64,000 nucleotides of DNA from Sphingobium sp. D43FB. Lineage in GTDB: Bacteria; Pseudomonadota; Alphaproteobacteria; Sphingomonadales; Sphingomonadaceae. The notes below the pieces were generated by a model, which was not told the DNA's origin, did no database searches, and was given only the letters and a program-made list of their open reading frames with translations. Made by a program: the position numbers and the translations under genes. Location: assembly GCF_002312805.1 (NCBI RefSeq), contig NZ_NMUA01000015.1, positions 1 through 64,000 of the forward strand, given 5' to 3'. Each line of letters opens with the position of its first letter. The first letter of the stretch is position 1. Shown in pieces: positions 43,684 through 53,382 of this stretch.

Positions 43684-46374
43684 CTAGACGTTAAGTTCCT
43701 TGAACCAGCCCAGTCGCCGCATGAGCACCTTCTCGACCTCGAGTAGGAGCATGAGGAAGAAGCCGACAGCGATCAGCAGAACGAGATCCGCGAAGCCGAG
43801 CGGGCGGGTATCGAAGATCGTGTTCATGAACGGGGCATAGGTGAAGAGCGCCTGAGCCGGGAGCAACAAGGCGAGCGCGATCAGGAGGGCGCGCGTGCCG
43901 AGCACGCCTCGCCAGTTGAAGGAGGTCATGTGCAGATAGCGAACGCTGAAGAGATAGAAAATCTCTCCAACGATGAACATGTTGACCACCATGGTTCGCG
44001 CGACCTCGATTCCCCGGCCCTGCTCCAACGCGTAGAAGAAGATTCCCAGACCGCTGGCAGCCAGAAGTCCAGAGACGAGAATGACACGCCACAACAGGAA
44101 GGGTGACAGAAGCGGTGCCGTCCGCCTCCGGGGCACACGGTTCATCACCCCTTGTTCGGTGGGCTCAAACGCGAGGACAAGGCCCAATGTGCCGGCGAGG
44201 ACAAGATTGATCCAGAGGATCTGCGTCGCGGTCATCGGGAGGGCAAAGCCAATGAGAATCGCGAGCACGACCGCCACGGTTTCGCCCCCGTTCATCGGAA
44301 TATCCCACAGAATCACTTTGCGGATGTTGTCGTAAACGGTGCGGCCTTCGCGCACGGCACTGACGATCGAGGCGAAATTATCGTCGAGCAACACCATGGA
44401 AGCCGCTTCCTTCGAGGCTTCGGTACCTTTGATGCCCATCGCGATGCCGACGTCGGCTTGCTTGAGCGACGGCGCGTCGTTCACGCCGTCCCCCGTCATC
44501 GCGACGATCATTCCTTGTGCCTGCAAGGCGCGAACGATCCGAAGCTTGTGTTCGGGACTGGTCCGGGCAAAGACCGAGACGTCGGCGACCACGCTCTCGA
44601 GTTCGCTGTCCGACATTTTCTCCAGGTCCAGACCTGTCATAACCTGGGGATCATCGGCCAACTCGAGTTGGCGTGCGATCGCCACAGCAGTCGCCGCATG
44701 ATCGCCGGTGATCATCTTGACGCCGATCCCGGCGGACCGGCATTCGGCGATAGCGTCCCTGACCTCCGCCCGAGGCGGATCGATGAAGCCGACGAGGCCC
44801 AAGAGTTGCACACCGGTCCTGACGTCGTCGAATGAAATCCGTTCGGCGCCGGCGGGCATTTCCTTGGTGCCGAAGGCGAGGACGCGCTCGCCCTCGCTTC
44901 CGGCCGCGGCGATGGCGCTTTCCCAGTAGGCGCCGTTGTCGGGCGCGGTCATGGCGAAGAGTGCCTCGGGTGCGCCCTTCACGAACAGAAAGGGCGTATC
45001 GTCGGGGCCGCGGCACAGCGTCGCCATGAACCGATGCGCGGCGTCGAAGGGGATCTCGTCGATCCGCTCCCATTCCGCGCGCTCGAGTTCCGGATCGACG
45101 GCCGCCTTTATCGCCAGCGCGAAGAGCGCGCCTTCCATCGGGTCACCCTCGACACGCCATTCCTCGCCGACCTTGCGTAACGAGGCATCGTTGCACAGCA
45201 ATCCGCAGCGGATCAGCGGCATCGAATTCGCCATCGCTTCAGCTTGGTCCCCGGGTCCGGAGATCTGGATATGGCCCTCGGGGACATAGCCGGATCCGCT
45301 CGCGATCATGGTATGCCGCGTCGTGATGATCCGGCGTGCCGTCATTTCGTTCCGCGTGAGCGTGCCGGTCTTGTCGGTGCAAATCACCGACGTCGCGCCG
45401 AGGGTTTCCACTGCCGGGAGCTTGCGGATGACTGCGCTTCGCGAGGCCATCCGGCGGACCCCGATCGCGAGCGTGATGGTAATGACTGCCGGCAGTCCTT
45501 CGGGCACGATGCCGACTGAGAGTGCAACGACAGCGATCAGCGCGTCGATCCATTCATAGCCCCGCGCCAAGACGGCGAAAGCGAAGAGAGCGAACCCCGC
45601 AGCAAGCACGAACCAGGTAAAGCGACGAGCGAAGTCGTCGATCTGCTTCAGCAGCGGCGTCGCGGTCTGCTCGACAGACTGGATCAGGGAGCTGATCTTC
45701 CCGATTTGCGTATGCAAACCCGTTGCGACCGCAATTCCGTTCGCCTGGCCTGCCGCGACCAGGGTGCCGGAGAAAGCCATGTTCTGCCGTTCGGCAAGCT
45801 CGGTCTCGTCGGGGAGCACCGCTTCACGCTTCTCGGCGGCTACGGATTCGCCGGTGAGGAGAGCTTCGTCGATAAGCAGGCGGCGGGCGTGGAGAAGCCT
45901 GAGGTCGGCCGGGACGCGGTCGCCGGCCTCGATCAGCACGAGGTCGCCGGGCACGATCTCGGAGACCGGGATGGTTTGCCGCACCCCGTCGCGGACGACG
46001 CTCGCCTTCGGCGCGATCAGCTGCTGGATGGCTTCCAGCGCCTGTTCGGCCTTTCCTTCCTGTATATATCCGATGACCGCGTTCACGATTACGACGGCAA
46101 CGATGACGGCAGCATCAATGATATGGTCGAGCAGCGCGGCGGCAAGCGCACCGGCGAGCAGGACATAGATCAACGTGTTATTGAACTGTGCCAGAAAGCG
46201 CAGCAGCGGATTGCGGCGCTCGGTCCTTGGGAGCGCATTCGGCCCGAACCGGTTCGCCTGACGATTGACCTCCTGCCCCGAAAGGCCTGAGAGGTCGATG
46301 CCAAGTACCGTGGCGATCTCGCTGCCGGGCAATGCATGCCAGCGCACTTCTTCCAAATCGATGGGCGCCGACAT
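43684..46374 (-). CDS. P-type cation ATPase, Ca2+-type (P2)
   Basis: An 896-residue P2-type pump with all family marks: an N-terminal cation ATPase domain, LLTGESVAAEK (actuator) near residue 177, PEGLPAVITITLA (helix 4 ion site) near 300, CTDKTGTLTRNEM with the phosphorylated Asp near 345, KGAPE for nucleotide binding, TGDGVNDAPSLK near 640, and a C-terminal membrane block. PEGLP and NDAP fit Ca2+/Mn2+ pumps of the SERCA/PMR1 kind. A P2 pump (CtpF) also belongs to the mycobacterial hypoxia regulon. AAGGAGG precedes the ATG at 46374. It leads a likely operon with a USP and the antiporter. Confidence 0.94.
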   Translation of the reverse strand: MSAPIDLEEVRWHALPGSEIATVLGIDLSGLSGQEVNRQANRFGPNALPRTERRNPLLRFLAQFNNTLIYVLLAGALAAALLDHIIDAAVIVAVVIVNAVIGYIQEGKAEQALEAIQQLIAPKASVVRDGVRQTIPVSEIVPGDLVLIEAGDRVPADLRLLHARRLLIDEALLTGESVAAEKREAVLPDETELAERQNMAFSGTLVAAGQANGIAVATGLHTQIGKISSLIQSVEQTATPLLKQIDDFARRFTWFVLAAGFALFAFAVLARGYEWIDALIAVVALSVGIVPEGLPAVITITLAIGVRRMASRSAVIRKLPAVETLGATSVICTDKTGTLTRNEMTARRIITTRHTMIASGSGYVPEGHIQISGPGDQAEAMANSMPLIRCGLLCNDASLRKVGEEWRVEGDPMEGALFALAIKAAVDPELERAEWERIDEIPFDAAHRFMATLCRGPDDTPFLFVKGAPEALFAMTAPDNGAYWESAIAAAGSEGERVLAFGTKEMPAGAERISFDDVRTGVQLLGLVGFIDPPRAEVRDAIAECRSAGIGVKMITGDHAATAVAIARQLELADDPQVMTGLDLEKMSDSELESVVADVSVFARTSPEHKLRIVRALQAQGMIVAMTGDGVNDAPSLKQADVGIAMGIKGTEASKEAASMVLLDDNFASIVSAVREGRTVYDNIRKVILWDIPMNGGETVAVVLAILIGFALPMTATQILWINLVLAGTLGLVLAFEPTEQGVMNRVPRRRTAPLLSPFLLWRVILVSGLLAASGLGIFFYALEQGRGIEVARTMVVNMFIVGEIFYLFSVRYLHMTSFNWRGVLGTRALLIALALLLPAQALFTYAPFMNTIFDTRPLGFADLVLLIAVGFFLMLLLEVEKVLMRRLGWFKELNV

Positions 46375-46700
46375 CTAGCCTCCTTCAGGTAGGTCCGGAC
46401 CATGGGAATCGGGCACAGGGAAACGGGCCGGACCCCGCTTCTCTTCGTTCCTGAGCGGCGTTCCGACGTCCTCCAGCTCGATCGACAATTGTGGCCAACT
46501 AACTGGAGAGACCGGATGGACCGCAATCCGGTTATATCCGTAGAGACCCCGCCGCCATCGGCCGATAAGTTAGGGTTTAGAATGGGCGAATGCATGTCGG
46601 CCCCAGTGAGCAAGGTGCTTTGTAACGCCTCATGAACCACCTTATGGCACCGCTCCGTTTGCAGGCGCATGGTCACCTGCGCCCCACTCCGCGATCCAAA

Positions 46701-46723
46701 AAGAGGTATGAATTATACCTCTT
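46701..46723. promoter_or_regulatory. NsrR-like palindrome upstream of ccoN
   Basis: AAGAGGTAT and ATACCTCTT are inverted 9-mers five bases apart (46701-46723). Taken as two 11-base halves around one base, the layout is that of NsrR sites (half-site near AAGATGYATTT), with about 16 of 22 positions agreeing. It ends 44 bases before the ccoN start. An NsrR-type repressor is encoded at 53879, immediately after this operon, so NO control of the oxidase is likely. The rest of 46375-46767 shows no gene. Confidence 0.65.
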
Positions 46724-46767
46724 TAATGCTAGCCGATGATACCTGCTGAGGGGGAGGGACTCGGAGC

Positions 46768-48414
46768 GTGGTTTCAGGACTCACTGTAAGCGAGCGCCAT
46801 TGGAGCATGGCAATCCTTGTCGTGCTCGCCGCCGTCGGATTGGCGATGGCGGCGGCAGGAGCCGGGCGCGCGGACCCGATGCAGACGCACGGCTTCATCG
46901 TGCTGCTGTTCAGCCTCGGATTCCTGTGCGTGCTGTTGAACGGCTATTTCGCGCCCGAACCGTCCGAGACGCGGCTGGAAAGCTATTATGACGATCCAAG
47001 CAAGGCGGGAATCGTCATCGCCATGGCTTGGGCCGTGTTCGCGATGTTCATCGGCGACTGGGTAGCGTGGCTTCTCGCCTTCCCGGATCTGACCTTCGAC
47101 GCCGCATGGTCAAGCTTCGGACGCTTGCGCCCCGTCCATACCACCGGCATTATTTTCGGCTTTGGCGGCAACGCCCTGATCGCCACGTCCTTTCACGTCA
47201 TGCAGCGCACGTCCCGCGCGCGCATGCCGGACCAGTTCAGTCCCTGGTTCGTGCTGATCGGCTACAACCTGTTCTGCCTCCTGGCGGTGACCGGCTATTT
47301 CATGGGCATCACCCAGTCGAAGGAATATGCGGAGCCCGAATGGTATGCCGATATCTGGCTGGTCATCGTCTGGGTGACATACCTTCTGCTCTATCTGCGC
47401 ACGCTGGCTCGGCGCAAGGAACCGCACATCTACGTCGCCAATTGGTACTATCTCGCGTTCATTCTGGTCGTCGCGATCCTGCACATCGTCAACAACCTTG
47501 CGGTTCCGGCGTCATTCGCCGGCGCGAAGAGCTATTCGGCCTTTTCTGGCGTGCAGGATGCGATGACGCAATGGTGGTACGGCCATAACGCCGTCGCCTT
47601 CTTCCTGACCGCCGGCTTCCTGGGCATGCTGTATTATTATCTGCCCAAGCGCGCTGGGCGGCCGATCTATTCCTACCGCATGTCGATCATCGGCTTCTGG
47701 GGGATCACCTTCTTCTATATGTGGGCGGGTTCCCACCACCTGCACTACACCGCTTTGCCGCAATGGGTGCAGACGCTGGGCATGACCTTCTCGGTCATGC
47801 TGCTCGTGCCGTCCTGGATCGCAGCCGCCAATGCGCTGCTCACGCTCAACGGCGCCTGGCACAAGGTCCGCGACGATGCGACGCTGCGCTTCATGATGAT
47901 GGCCGCGGTGTTCTACGGCCTCTCGACATTCGAGGGATCGTTCATGGCGATCCGCTCGGTCAACGCGCTGTCGCATTATACCGACTGGACGATCGGGCAC
48001 GTCCATGCCGGCGCGATGGGCTGGGTCGCGCTCATCACCTTCGGGTCGATCTACGCCGTCGTCCCGTGGCTGTGGAAGCGCGAGCGCATGTATTCCCCCG
48101 CGCTTGTCGAGGTCCACTTCTGGCTCGCGCTCGCCGGAACCCTGATCTACGTTTTCGCAATGTGGAACTCAGGCATCATCCAGGGCCTGATGTGGCGGAC
48201 CTACAACGACAGCGGCACGCTAACCTACTCGTTCCTCGACAGCATGGTGGCGATGCACCCCTATTACGTGGCGCGCGCGATCGGGGGCCTCCTCTTCCTG
48301 ATCGGAGCGATCGTCGGCTGCTACAATATCTGGATGACGATCCACCGGCCGTCGGGCGCACCCGCCCCCTCGGACGACGCCCCCCTCCCCGCCAACCTCC
48401 AGCCCGCGGAATAA
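46768..48414 (+). CDS. ccoN: cbb3 cytochrome c oxidase subunit I
   Basis: A 548-residue catalytic subunit of the high-affinity cbb3 oxidase, which reduces O2 at very low concentrations and pumps protons. Haem and copper ligand regions are visible: PVHTTGIIFGFGGNALIA (low-spin haem), QWWYGHNAVAFFLT (CuB), AGSHHLHYTALPQW (CuB His pair) and IGHVHAGAMGWVALITFGSIY (haem b3). About 14 membrane helices. It starts at a GTG (46768) behind GGGGAGGG. The NsrR-like palindrome lies close upstream. Confidence 0.97.
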   Translation: MVSGLTVSERHWSMAILVVLAAVGLAMAAAGAGRADPMQTHGFIVLLFSLGFLCVLLNGYFAPEPSETRLESYYDDPSKAGIVIAMAWAVFAMFIGDWVAWLLAFPDLTFDAAWSSFGRLRPVHTTGIIFGFGGNALIATSFHVMQRTSRARMPDQFSPWFVLIGYNLFCLLAVTGYFMGITQSKEYAEPEWYADIWLVIVWVTYLLLYLRTLARRKEPHIYVANWYYLAFILVVAILHIVNNLAVPASFAGAKSYSAFSGVQDAMTQWWYGHNAVAFFLTAGFLGMLYYYLPKRAGRPIYSYRMSIIGFWGITFFYMWAGSHHLHYTALPQWVQTLGMTFSVMLLVPSWIAAANALLTLNGAWHKVRDDATLRFMMMAAVFYGLSTFEGSFMAIRSVNALSHYTDWTIGHVHAGAMGWVALITFGSIYAVVPWLWKRERMYSPALVEVHFWLALAGTLIYVFAMWNSGIIQGLMWRTYNDSGTLTYSFLDSMVAMHPYYVARAIGGLLFLIGAIVGCYNIWMTIHRPSGAPAPSDDAPLPANLQPAE

Positions 48415-48420
48415 GCGCCG

Positions 48421-49146
48421 ATGTTCGGAACCCACTACCGCATCGAACGCAAGTCCATCGCGCTGGCCGTAGCGATCATGATCGTCGCGAGCATAGGCGG
48501 GCTGATCGAGATCGCGCCGCTGTTCACCATCGACGATACGGTCGAGAGCGATCCCGACATGCGCGTCTATACGCCGCTCGAGCTTGCCGGCCGCAACATC
48601 TACATCCGCGAAGGCTGCTATGCCTGCCATTCGCAGATGATCCGCACCTTGCAGGACGAGGTCGAGCGCTATGGGCCTTACTCGCTCGCGGTCGAATCCC
48701 AATACGACCATCCGATGCTGTGGGGATCGAAGCGCACCGGCCCCGACCTCGCGCGGATCGGGGGCAAATATTCGGACCAGTGGCATACCGCCCACTTGAA
48801 AAACCCTCGCGAAGTCGTCCCCCAGTCGATCATGCCGCGCTATAATTGGCTGAGTGAAAGCCAGTTGCGGACCAAGCACCTGGGCGATGATCTGCGCGCA
48901 CTTCGCGCGGTGGGCGTGCCTTACAGCGACGAGATGATCGCCACCGCATCGGCCGACGCGGTGGCGCAGGCTTCGCCCGAGGGTGATATCGCGGGTCTTG
49001 GCGAGCGCTACGGCGATGCCACGCAGATCCGGTCCTTCGACGGTGACAGCCGCACGGTCTCGGAAATGGATGCGCTCGTCGCCTATCTCCAGATCCTCGG
49101 CAAACTCAGCGACGCCGCGCATCAGCCGCCGACGCCGAAGGAGTAG
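48421..49146 (+). CDS. ccoO: cbb3 oxidase mono-haem subunit II
   Basis: A 241-residue membrane-anchored cytochrome c. One N-terminal helix (about 15-37) is followed by a periplasmic domain with the haem-binding motif [18 protein letters not shown] near residue 62. The Met ligand probably lies in [11 protein letters not shown]. It passes electrons from CcoP to CcoN. It starts six bases after ccoN and ends seven before ccoQ. Confidence 0.97.
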   Translation: MFGTHYRIERKSIALAVAIMIVASIGGLIEIAPLFTIDDTVESDPDMRVYTPLELAGRNIYIREGCYACHSQMIRTLQDEVERYGPYSLAVESQYDHPMLWGSKRTGPDLARIGGKYSDQWHTAHLKNPREVVPQSIMPRYNWLSESQLRTKHLGDDLRALRAVGVPYSDEMIATASADAVAQASPEGDIAGLGERYGDATQIRSFDGDSRTVSEMDALVAYLQILGKLSDAAHQPPTPKE

Positions 49147-49153
49147 GGCTGGC

Positions 49154-49324
49154 ATGAATATCGATCACCACATGCTGGTCGGCTTCGCCAAGTCCTTCGG
49201 CCTTTTCTATCTGCTCGCAATGGCGGCCGCCGCACTGCTCTACGCCTGCTGGCCCGCCAACAAGAAGCGGTTCGACAAGGCGGCGCGCGACATCATCGAA
49301 GACGAGGACAAGCCGTGGCGGTAG
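49154..49324 (+). CDS. ccoQ: cbb3 oxidase small subunit (FixQ)
   Basis: A 56-residue single-span protein (helix FAKSFGLFYLLAMAAAALLY) with a charged C-terminal tail ending EDEDKPWR, typical of CcoQ/FixQ. CcoQ stabilises the complex and the CcoP interaction. The stop overlaps the ccoP start. Confidence 0.93.
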   Translation: MNIDHHMLVGFAKSFGLFYLLAMAAAALLYACWPANKKRFDKAARDIIEDEDKPWR

Positions 49325-50193
49325 GTGAACGCGATCCCCATAGCGGGCACATGACCACCGGCCACGAGTGGAACGGGATCAAGGAACTCAACACCCCGGT
49401 CCCCAAGGCGGTCTGGCTTTCCCTTATCGTGACGGTGATCTTTTCGGTCGGCTACTGGATCCTCATGCCGGCATGGCCGCTGGGCAAGACCTATACGCGG
49501 GGCCTGCTCGATAACGATCAGAAGGAGATCGTCGCCAAGCGGGTCAGCGCGGCCGCGGAGGCGAGGCTCGGCTGGATGCGGCAGGTCGAGACTATGAGCT
49601 ACGACCAGATCAAGGCCGATCCAAAGCTGATCGCCCATGTGCGTGAGGACGGCCATCGCTTGTTCGGTGATAATTGCGCGGCTTGTCACGGAATGAACGC
49701 GACGGGCAATCCCGGTTTCCCCAATCTCGTCGACGGGGATTGGCTGTGGGGCGGCTCTCCCGATGCGATCGCGCATACGATTGCCGTGGGCATCAACAGT
49801 CCGGCGAGCAAGGACACCCGCATCGGCCAGATGATGGCGTTCGGCAAGGACGACATTCTCGACAATGATGCGGTTCTCGCGGTCACCGATTATGTGAAGA
49901 CCTTGTCGGACCCGGCCTGGGCGAAAGGCAAGGCGGTGTCTGTCGCCCAAGGCCGGGAGGTTTTCGCCGTGAACTGCGTTATCTGCCACGGGGAGCAGGG
50001 ACGCGGCAATCCAGAAGTCGGCGCACCGAACCTGACGGACCAGAACTGGGTCTATGGTGGCGACATCGGCGCGATCTACCAGACGATTCATGAGGGGCGA
50101 CAGGGCGAGATGCCCGCCTGGGAGCATCGCCTGAACCCAGTCGATCGCAAGATCCTGACCGTCTACCTACTCGACAAAGGGCCCCAGCCATGA
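49315..50193 (+). CDS. ccoP: cbb3 oxidase di-haem subunit III
   Basis: A 292-residue di-haem cytochrome c. An N-terminal cytoplasmic segment (HEWNGIKELNTPVPK) precedes one helix (about 35-55), then two haem c domains with CAACHGMNATGNPGFPNL near residue 122 and CVICHGEQGRGNPEVGAP near 222. It accepts electrons from soluble cytochromes. The GTG at 49315 has GAGG upstream and overlaps ccoQ; an ATG at 49351 is the alternative. The stop overlaps the next small gene (ATGA). Confidence 0.96.
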   Translation: MAVGERDPHSGHMTTGHEWNGIKELNTPVPKAVWLSLIVTVIFSVGYWILMPAWPLGKTYTRGLLDNDQKEIVAKRVSAAAEARLGWMRQVETMSYDQIKADPKLIAHVREDGHRLFGDNCAACHGMNATGNPGFPNLVDGDWLWGGSPDAIAHTIAVGINSPASKDTRIGQMMAFGKDDILDNDAVLAVTDYVKTLSDPAWAKGKAVSVAQGREVFAVNCVICHGEQGRGNPEVGAPNLTDQNWVYGGDIGAIYQTIHEGRQGEMPAWEHRLNPVDRKILTVYLLDKGPQP

Positions 50194-50378
50194 GGCTCCC
50201 CCGTTCGCGCAGTTTCTATATCACGCTGGCGATTGCGGCGCTGGGCGTCATCCTGCTCGCGAACGCGCATCTGGTCTACGTCGCATCGACCTCGCAGCCC
50301 CAATGTGTCGTCCATGTGAAGTCTGACGGATCGGAGCATGCGGCAGGCGTGTTCGGTGCAGCCAAATCGTCATGCTGA
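50190..50378 (+). CDS. small membrane protein in the place of CcoG/CcoH
   Basis: A 62-residue protein with one N-terminal helix (FYITLAIAALGVILLANAHLVYVA) and a short periplasmic tail containing two cysteines (PQCVVHV and the final KSSC). It overlaps the ccoP stop by four bases. In most cbb3 clusters ccoG and ccoH come here; both are absent, and this protein is far too short for either. The paired cysteines might bind copper or haem, but that is inference. Confidence 0.7.
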   Translation: MRLPRSRSFYITLAIAALGVILLANAHLVYVASTSQPQCVVHVKSDGSEHAAGVFGAAKSSC

Positions 50379-50393
50379 CCTGATCGGGAGAAG

Positions 50394-51179
50394 ATGATGA
50401 CCACGATCCCGCCCATCGTTCCACCGCTCCCGATCGAACAACGCTATGCGCGCGACCTGGCGCCGGGTGCCCCGTTCGCGTGGTTGCGGGAGGGCTGGCG
50501 CGATCTTGTCACTCGCCCGGGGCCCAGCCTTCTCTACGGCATCTTCGTCTTCCTGCTCTCGGCCGGCATCGTTGCCGGGCTGATCTGGCTCGCTTTGGAT
50601 TATGCCCTGTTCCCTGCGATCGCCGGTTTCCTGGTCTTCGCCCCGGCGCTGGCGATCGGCCTCTATGACAAGAGCCGGGCGCTTGAACTCGGCGAACCGG
50701 TGTCGCTGCGGCACATGCTGCTACCTCATGCACGCGCCGGCGGGCAGGTCCTGTTCACAGGCGCTCTCCTGTGCGGGGTCATGCTGCTCTGGATGCGCGC
50801 GGCGGTGATCGTCTACGCGCTGTTCTTCGGCGTCCGGCCATTTCCTGGCATCGATCACATCGCGCCGATGTTGTTCACCTCATCGACCGGGATCGCCATG
50901 CTCGTCGTGGGAACGCTGGTTGGCGGCCTGTTCGCGGCATTCTCCTTCGCGATCTCTGCCTTCTCCATTCCCATGATGCTCGACAAGCGGGTGGACGCCT
51001 TGACCGCCATGGGCACAAGCTGGGCGCTGGTCTGGAACAATCTACCTGTCATGCTGATCTGGGGCACCCTCGTGCTTGCCTTGTTCCTGATATCGGCCGC
51101 GACAGGCTTTGTCGGACTGATCATCGTCTTCCCGTGGCTGGGCCATGCCACCTGGCACGCGTATCGCGCTGTCCGGTGA
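50394..51179 (+). CDS. DUF2189 membrane protein
   Basis: A 261-residue integral membrane protein of the DUF2189 family, with six or so helices after a soluble N-terminus (LREGWRDLVTRPGPSLLYG) and the closing WLGHATWHAYRAV. Members are common in alphaproteobacteria next to cytochrome oxidase genes, which suggests a role in oxidase assembly, but the activity is unknown. Two ATGs (50394, 50397) follow GGGAG. Confidence 0.9.
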   Translation: MMTTIPPIVPPLPIEQRYARDLAPGAPFAWLREGWRDLVTRPGPSLLYGIFVFLLSAGIVAGLIWLALDYALFPAIAGFLVFAPALAIGLYDKSRALELGEPVSLRHMLLPHARAGGQVLFTGALLCGVMLLWMRAAVIVYALFFGVRPFPGIDHIAPMLFTSSTGIAMLVVGTLVGGLFAAFSFAISAFSIPMMLDKRVDALTAMGTSWALVWNNLPVMLIWGTLVLALFLISAATGFVGLIIVFPWLGHATWHAYRAVR

Positions 51180-51183
51180 CGTC

Positions 51184-53382
51184 GTGACCGGAGCGTCCGC
51201 CCTCACCCGGTTGTCGGCCGATGAGCTCATCCTCGCAAGCCGGGAGATCGATACCGGCCTGCGGCAGACGGATCTGTCGGTTCCCGGCATCAGCTGCGGT
51301 GGTTGCATTCGGAAGATCGAGGAGGCGCTGGGGGTGCTTCCGGGCGTCACGCGCGCGCGCGTCAACCTCTCGACCAAGCGGGTTGCGGTAGACTGGCGCG
51401 AGAATGAGGGGCCGCCCCCGCTCGGAGAAGCGCTCACCAGGCTCGGCTATGACGGCTTTCTTTACGAGACGCACGACGACGCGAAGGATCCGCAACTCGC
51501 GGCCCTGATCCGGGCGCTAGCAGTTGCGGGCTTCGCCGCGATGAACATCATGGGGCTCTCGATATCGGTCTGGTCGGGAGCTGCGGGCGAGACCCGGGAT
51601 CTGTTCCACTGGCTGTCCGCAGCGATTGCGCTGCCGACGCTCGCCTATTCGGGACGAGTGTTCTTCAAATCGGCATGGCAGGCGCTGCGCCATGGGCAGA
51701 CAAACATGGACGTGCCGATATCGATCGGCGTGCTGCTCGCCTTTGCAATGAGCCTCTACGACACGATCTTGAGCCAGCCCCATGCCTATTTCGATGCGGC
51801 CGTGTCGTTGCTCTTCTTCCTGCTCATCGGGCGAACCCTCGACTATGTGATGCGCGAGAAGACGCGAACCGCGGTAAAAGGGCTAGGCCGCCTCGCGGCC
51901 TACGGGGCCACCGTTGTAACCCCTGACGGCAGGCGAACCTATCTGCCGACGGCAGAGCTTGAACCGGGTATGACGATCCTCCTTCGGGCCGGCGACCGCA
52001 TCCCCGTCGATGCCGTCGTGCTCGAAGGCCGATCCGACATCGATGCATCGCTGGCGACAGGCGAGAGCGTGCCGCAACCCGTCACTCCTGGCGCCAGCCT
52101 GCGCGCGGGAACGCTCAACCTGACCGGGCCGCTCACAATTCGCGCCGCCGCTGCATCGAGGGACAGCTTCCTCGCCGAGATGGTGCGGCTCATGGAGGCG
52201 GCAGAAGGCGGCCGCTCCCATTTCCGCCGTGTCGCGGACCGTGCGGCGCGCCTCTACGCACCCGTGGTCCACAGCGCGGCGCTTCTCAGCTTCCTGGGAT
52301 GGATGCTGGCGGCGGGCGATTGGCATCACGCGGTGACCATCGCGGTTGCGGTCCTGATCATCACATGCCCCTGCGCCCTGGGGCTGGCGGTCCCGATGGT
52401 CCAGGTCGTGGCTGCGCGCGCGCTGTTCGAGCATGGCATCATGGTGAAGGATGGCTCGGCGATGGAACGCCTGGTCGAGATCGATACGGTGATATTCGAC
52501 AAGACGGGAACGCTGACTCTTGGGCGTCCCGGCCTTCGCCGGGATAGTACCGTCGATGACGCCCATCTCGCAATCGCGGCGCAAATCGGCGCGCACTCCC
52601 ATCATCCTTACGCAAAGGCGCTGGCCGCGGCAGCCACCCCTGCCGACATTGCGTTCGATGCCGTCGCCGAACATGCCGGGCTCGGGCTTGAAGCCCGGAT
52701 CGGCGAGGATGTCTGGCGGTTGGGACGCGGTGAATGGGCGCTCGGCCAGACTACCGTCCAGAGCTGTGCCGGCACCGTGCTGGCCTGCAACGGCAAGCTC
52801 GCGCAATCCTTCGCATTCGAGGACGAGCTACGCGCCGGCGCAGCTGCGACGATCTCCGCGCTTCGCAGCGGTGGTTACGCCCTCGAGATCATGTCGGGCG
52901 ACACGCCGGCCGCCGTGATGCCGGTTGCAGAAGAGCTCGGGATCGAGCGGGTCCAGGCAGGCCTCCTGCCTCATGAGAAAACCGCTCACTTGCAAACGCT
53001 GGCCAAGACCGGACATAAGGCCTTGATGGTCGGTGACGGCCTGAACGATGCGCCTGCACTGGTCGCCGCCCATGTCTCGATCGCTCCCGGAAGCGCGGCC
53101 GATGTCGGCAGGCAGGCCGCCGACTTCGTCTTTCTCCGGTCCGATCTCGAAAGCGTCCCCTTCACCATCGGGATCGCGCGGAAAGCAGACCTGTTGATCC
53201 GCCAGAATTTCGCATTTGCAGCTCTCTACAATGTCGTCGCGCTGCCGGCCGCCATCGCCGGCTATGTCACGCCGCTGGTCGCCGCCCTGGCGATGTCAGG
53301 ATCGTCAATCCTCGTCGTCGCGAATGCCTTGCGCCTCAACCCGCGCCTGGCACGCGGGGGGCGAACGGGCGACAGCATATGA
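51184..53382 (+). CDS. ccoI: copper-type P1B ATPase for cbb3 assembly (CcoI/FixI)
   Basis: A heavy-metal P-ATPase of about 732 residues. It has an N-terminal HMA domain with GISCGGCIRKIEEALG, then LATGESVPQ (actuator), the CPC transmembrane metal site ITCPCALGLAVPM, FDKTGTLTLG (phosphorylation), HHPYAKAL (nucleotide, HP motif) and VGDGLNDAPAL. CcoI exports Cu to the periplasm for insertion into CuB of CcoN. The start is uncertain: GTG at 51184 lies just after the DUF2189 stop, while an ATG at 51145 would overlap that gene by 35 bases. The stop overlaps ccoS. Confidence 0.94.
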   Translation: MTGASALTRLSADELILASREIDTGLRQTDLSVPGISCGGCIRKIEEALGVLPGVTRARVNLSTKRVAVDWRENEGPPPLGEALTRLGYDGFLYETHDDAKDPQLAALIRALAVAGFAAMNIMGLSISVWSGAAGETRDLFHWLSAAIALPTLAYSGRVFFKSAWQALRHGQTNMDVPISIGVLLAFAMSLYDTILSQPHAYFDAAVSLLFFLLIGRTLDYVMREKTRTAVKGLGRLAAYGATVVTPDGRRTYLPTAELEPGMTILLRAGDRIPVDAVVLEGRSDIDASLATGESVPQPVTPGASLRAGTLNLTGPLTIRAAAASRDSFLAEMVRLMEAAEGGRSHFRRVADRAARLYAPVVHSAALLSFLGWMLAAGDWHHAVTIAVAVLIITCPCALGLAVPMVQVVAARALFEHGIMVKDGSAMERLVEIDTVIFDKTGTLTLGRPGLRRDSTVDDAHLAIAAQIGAHSHHPYAKALAAAATPADIAFDAVAEHAGLGLEARIGEDVWRLGRGEWALGQTTVQSCAGTVLACNGKLAQSFAFEDELRAGAAATISALRSGGYALEIMSGDTPAAVMPVAEELGIERVQAGLLPHEKTAHLQTLAKTGHKALMVGDGLNDAPALVAAHVSIAPGSAADVGRQAADFVFLRSDLESVPFTIGIARKADLLIRQNFAFAALYNVVALPAAIAGYVTPLVAALAMSGSSILVVANALRLNPRLARGGRTGDSI

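Noticed and set aside
46402-46635. Forward ORF of 77 codons between the Ca-ATPase and ccoN
   Set aside because: No ribosome site, no family, and it lies in the promoter region of two divergent operons.
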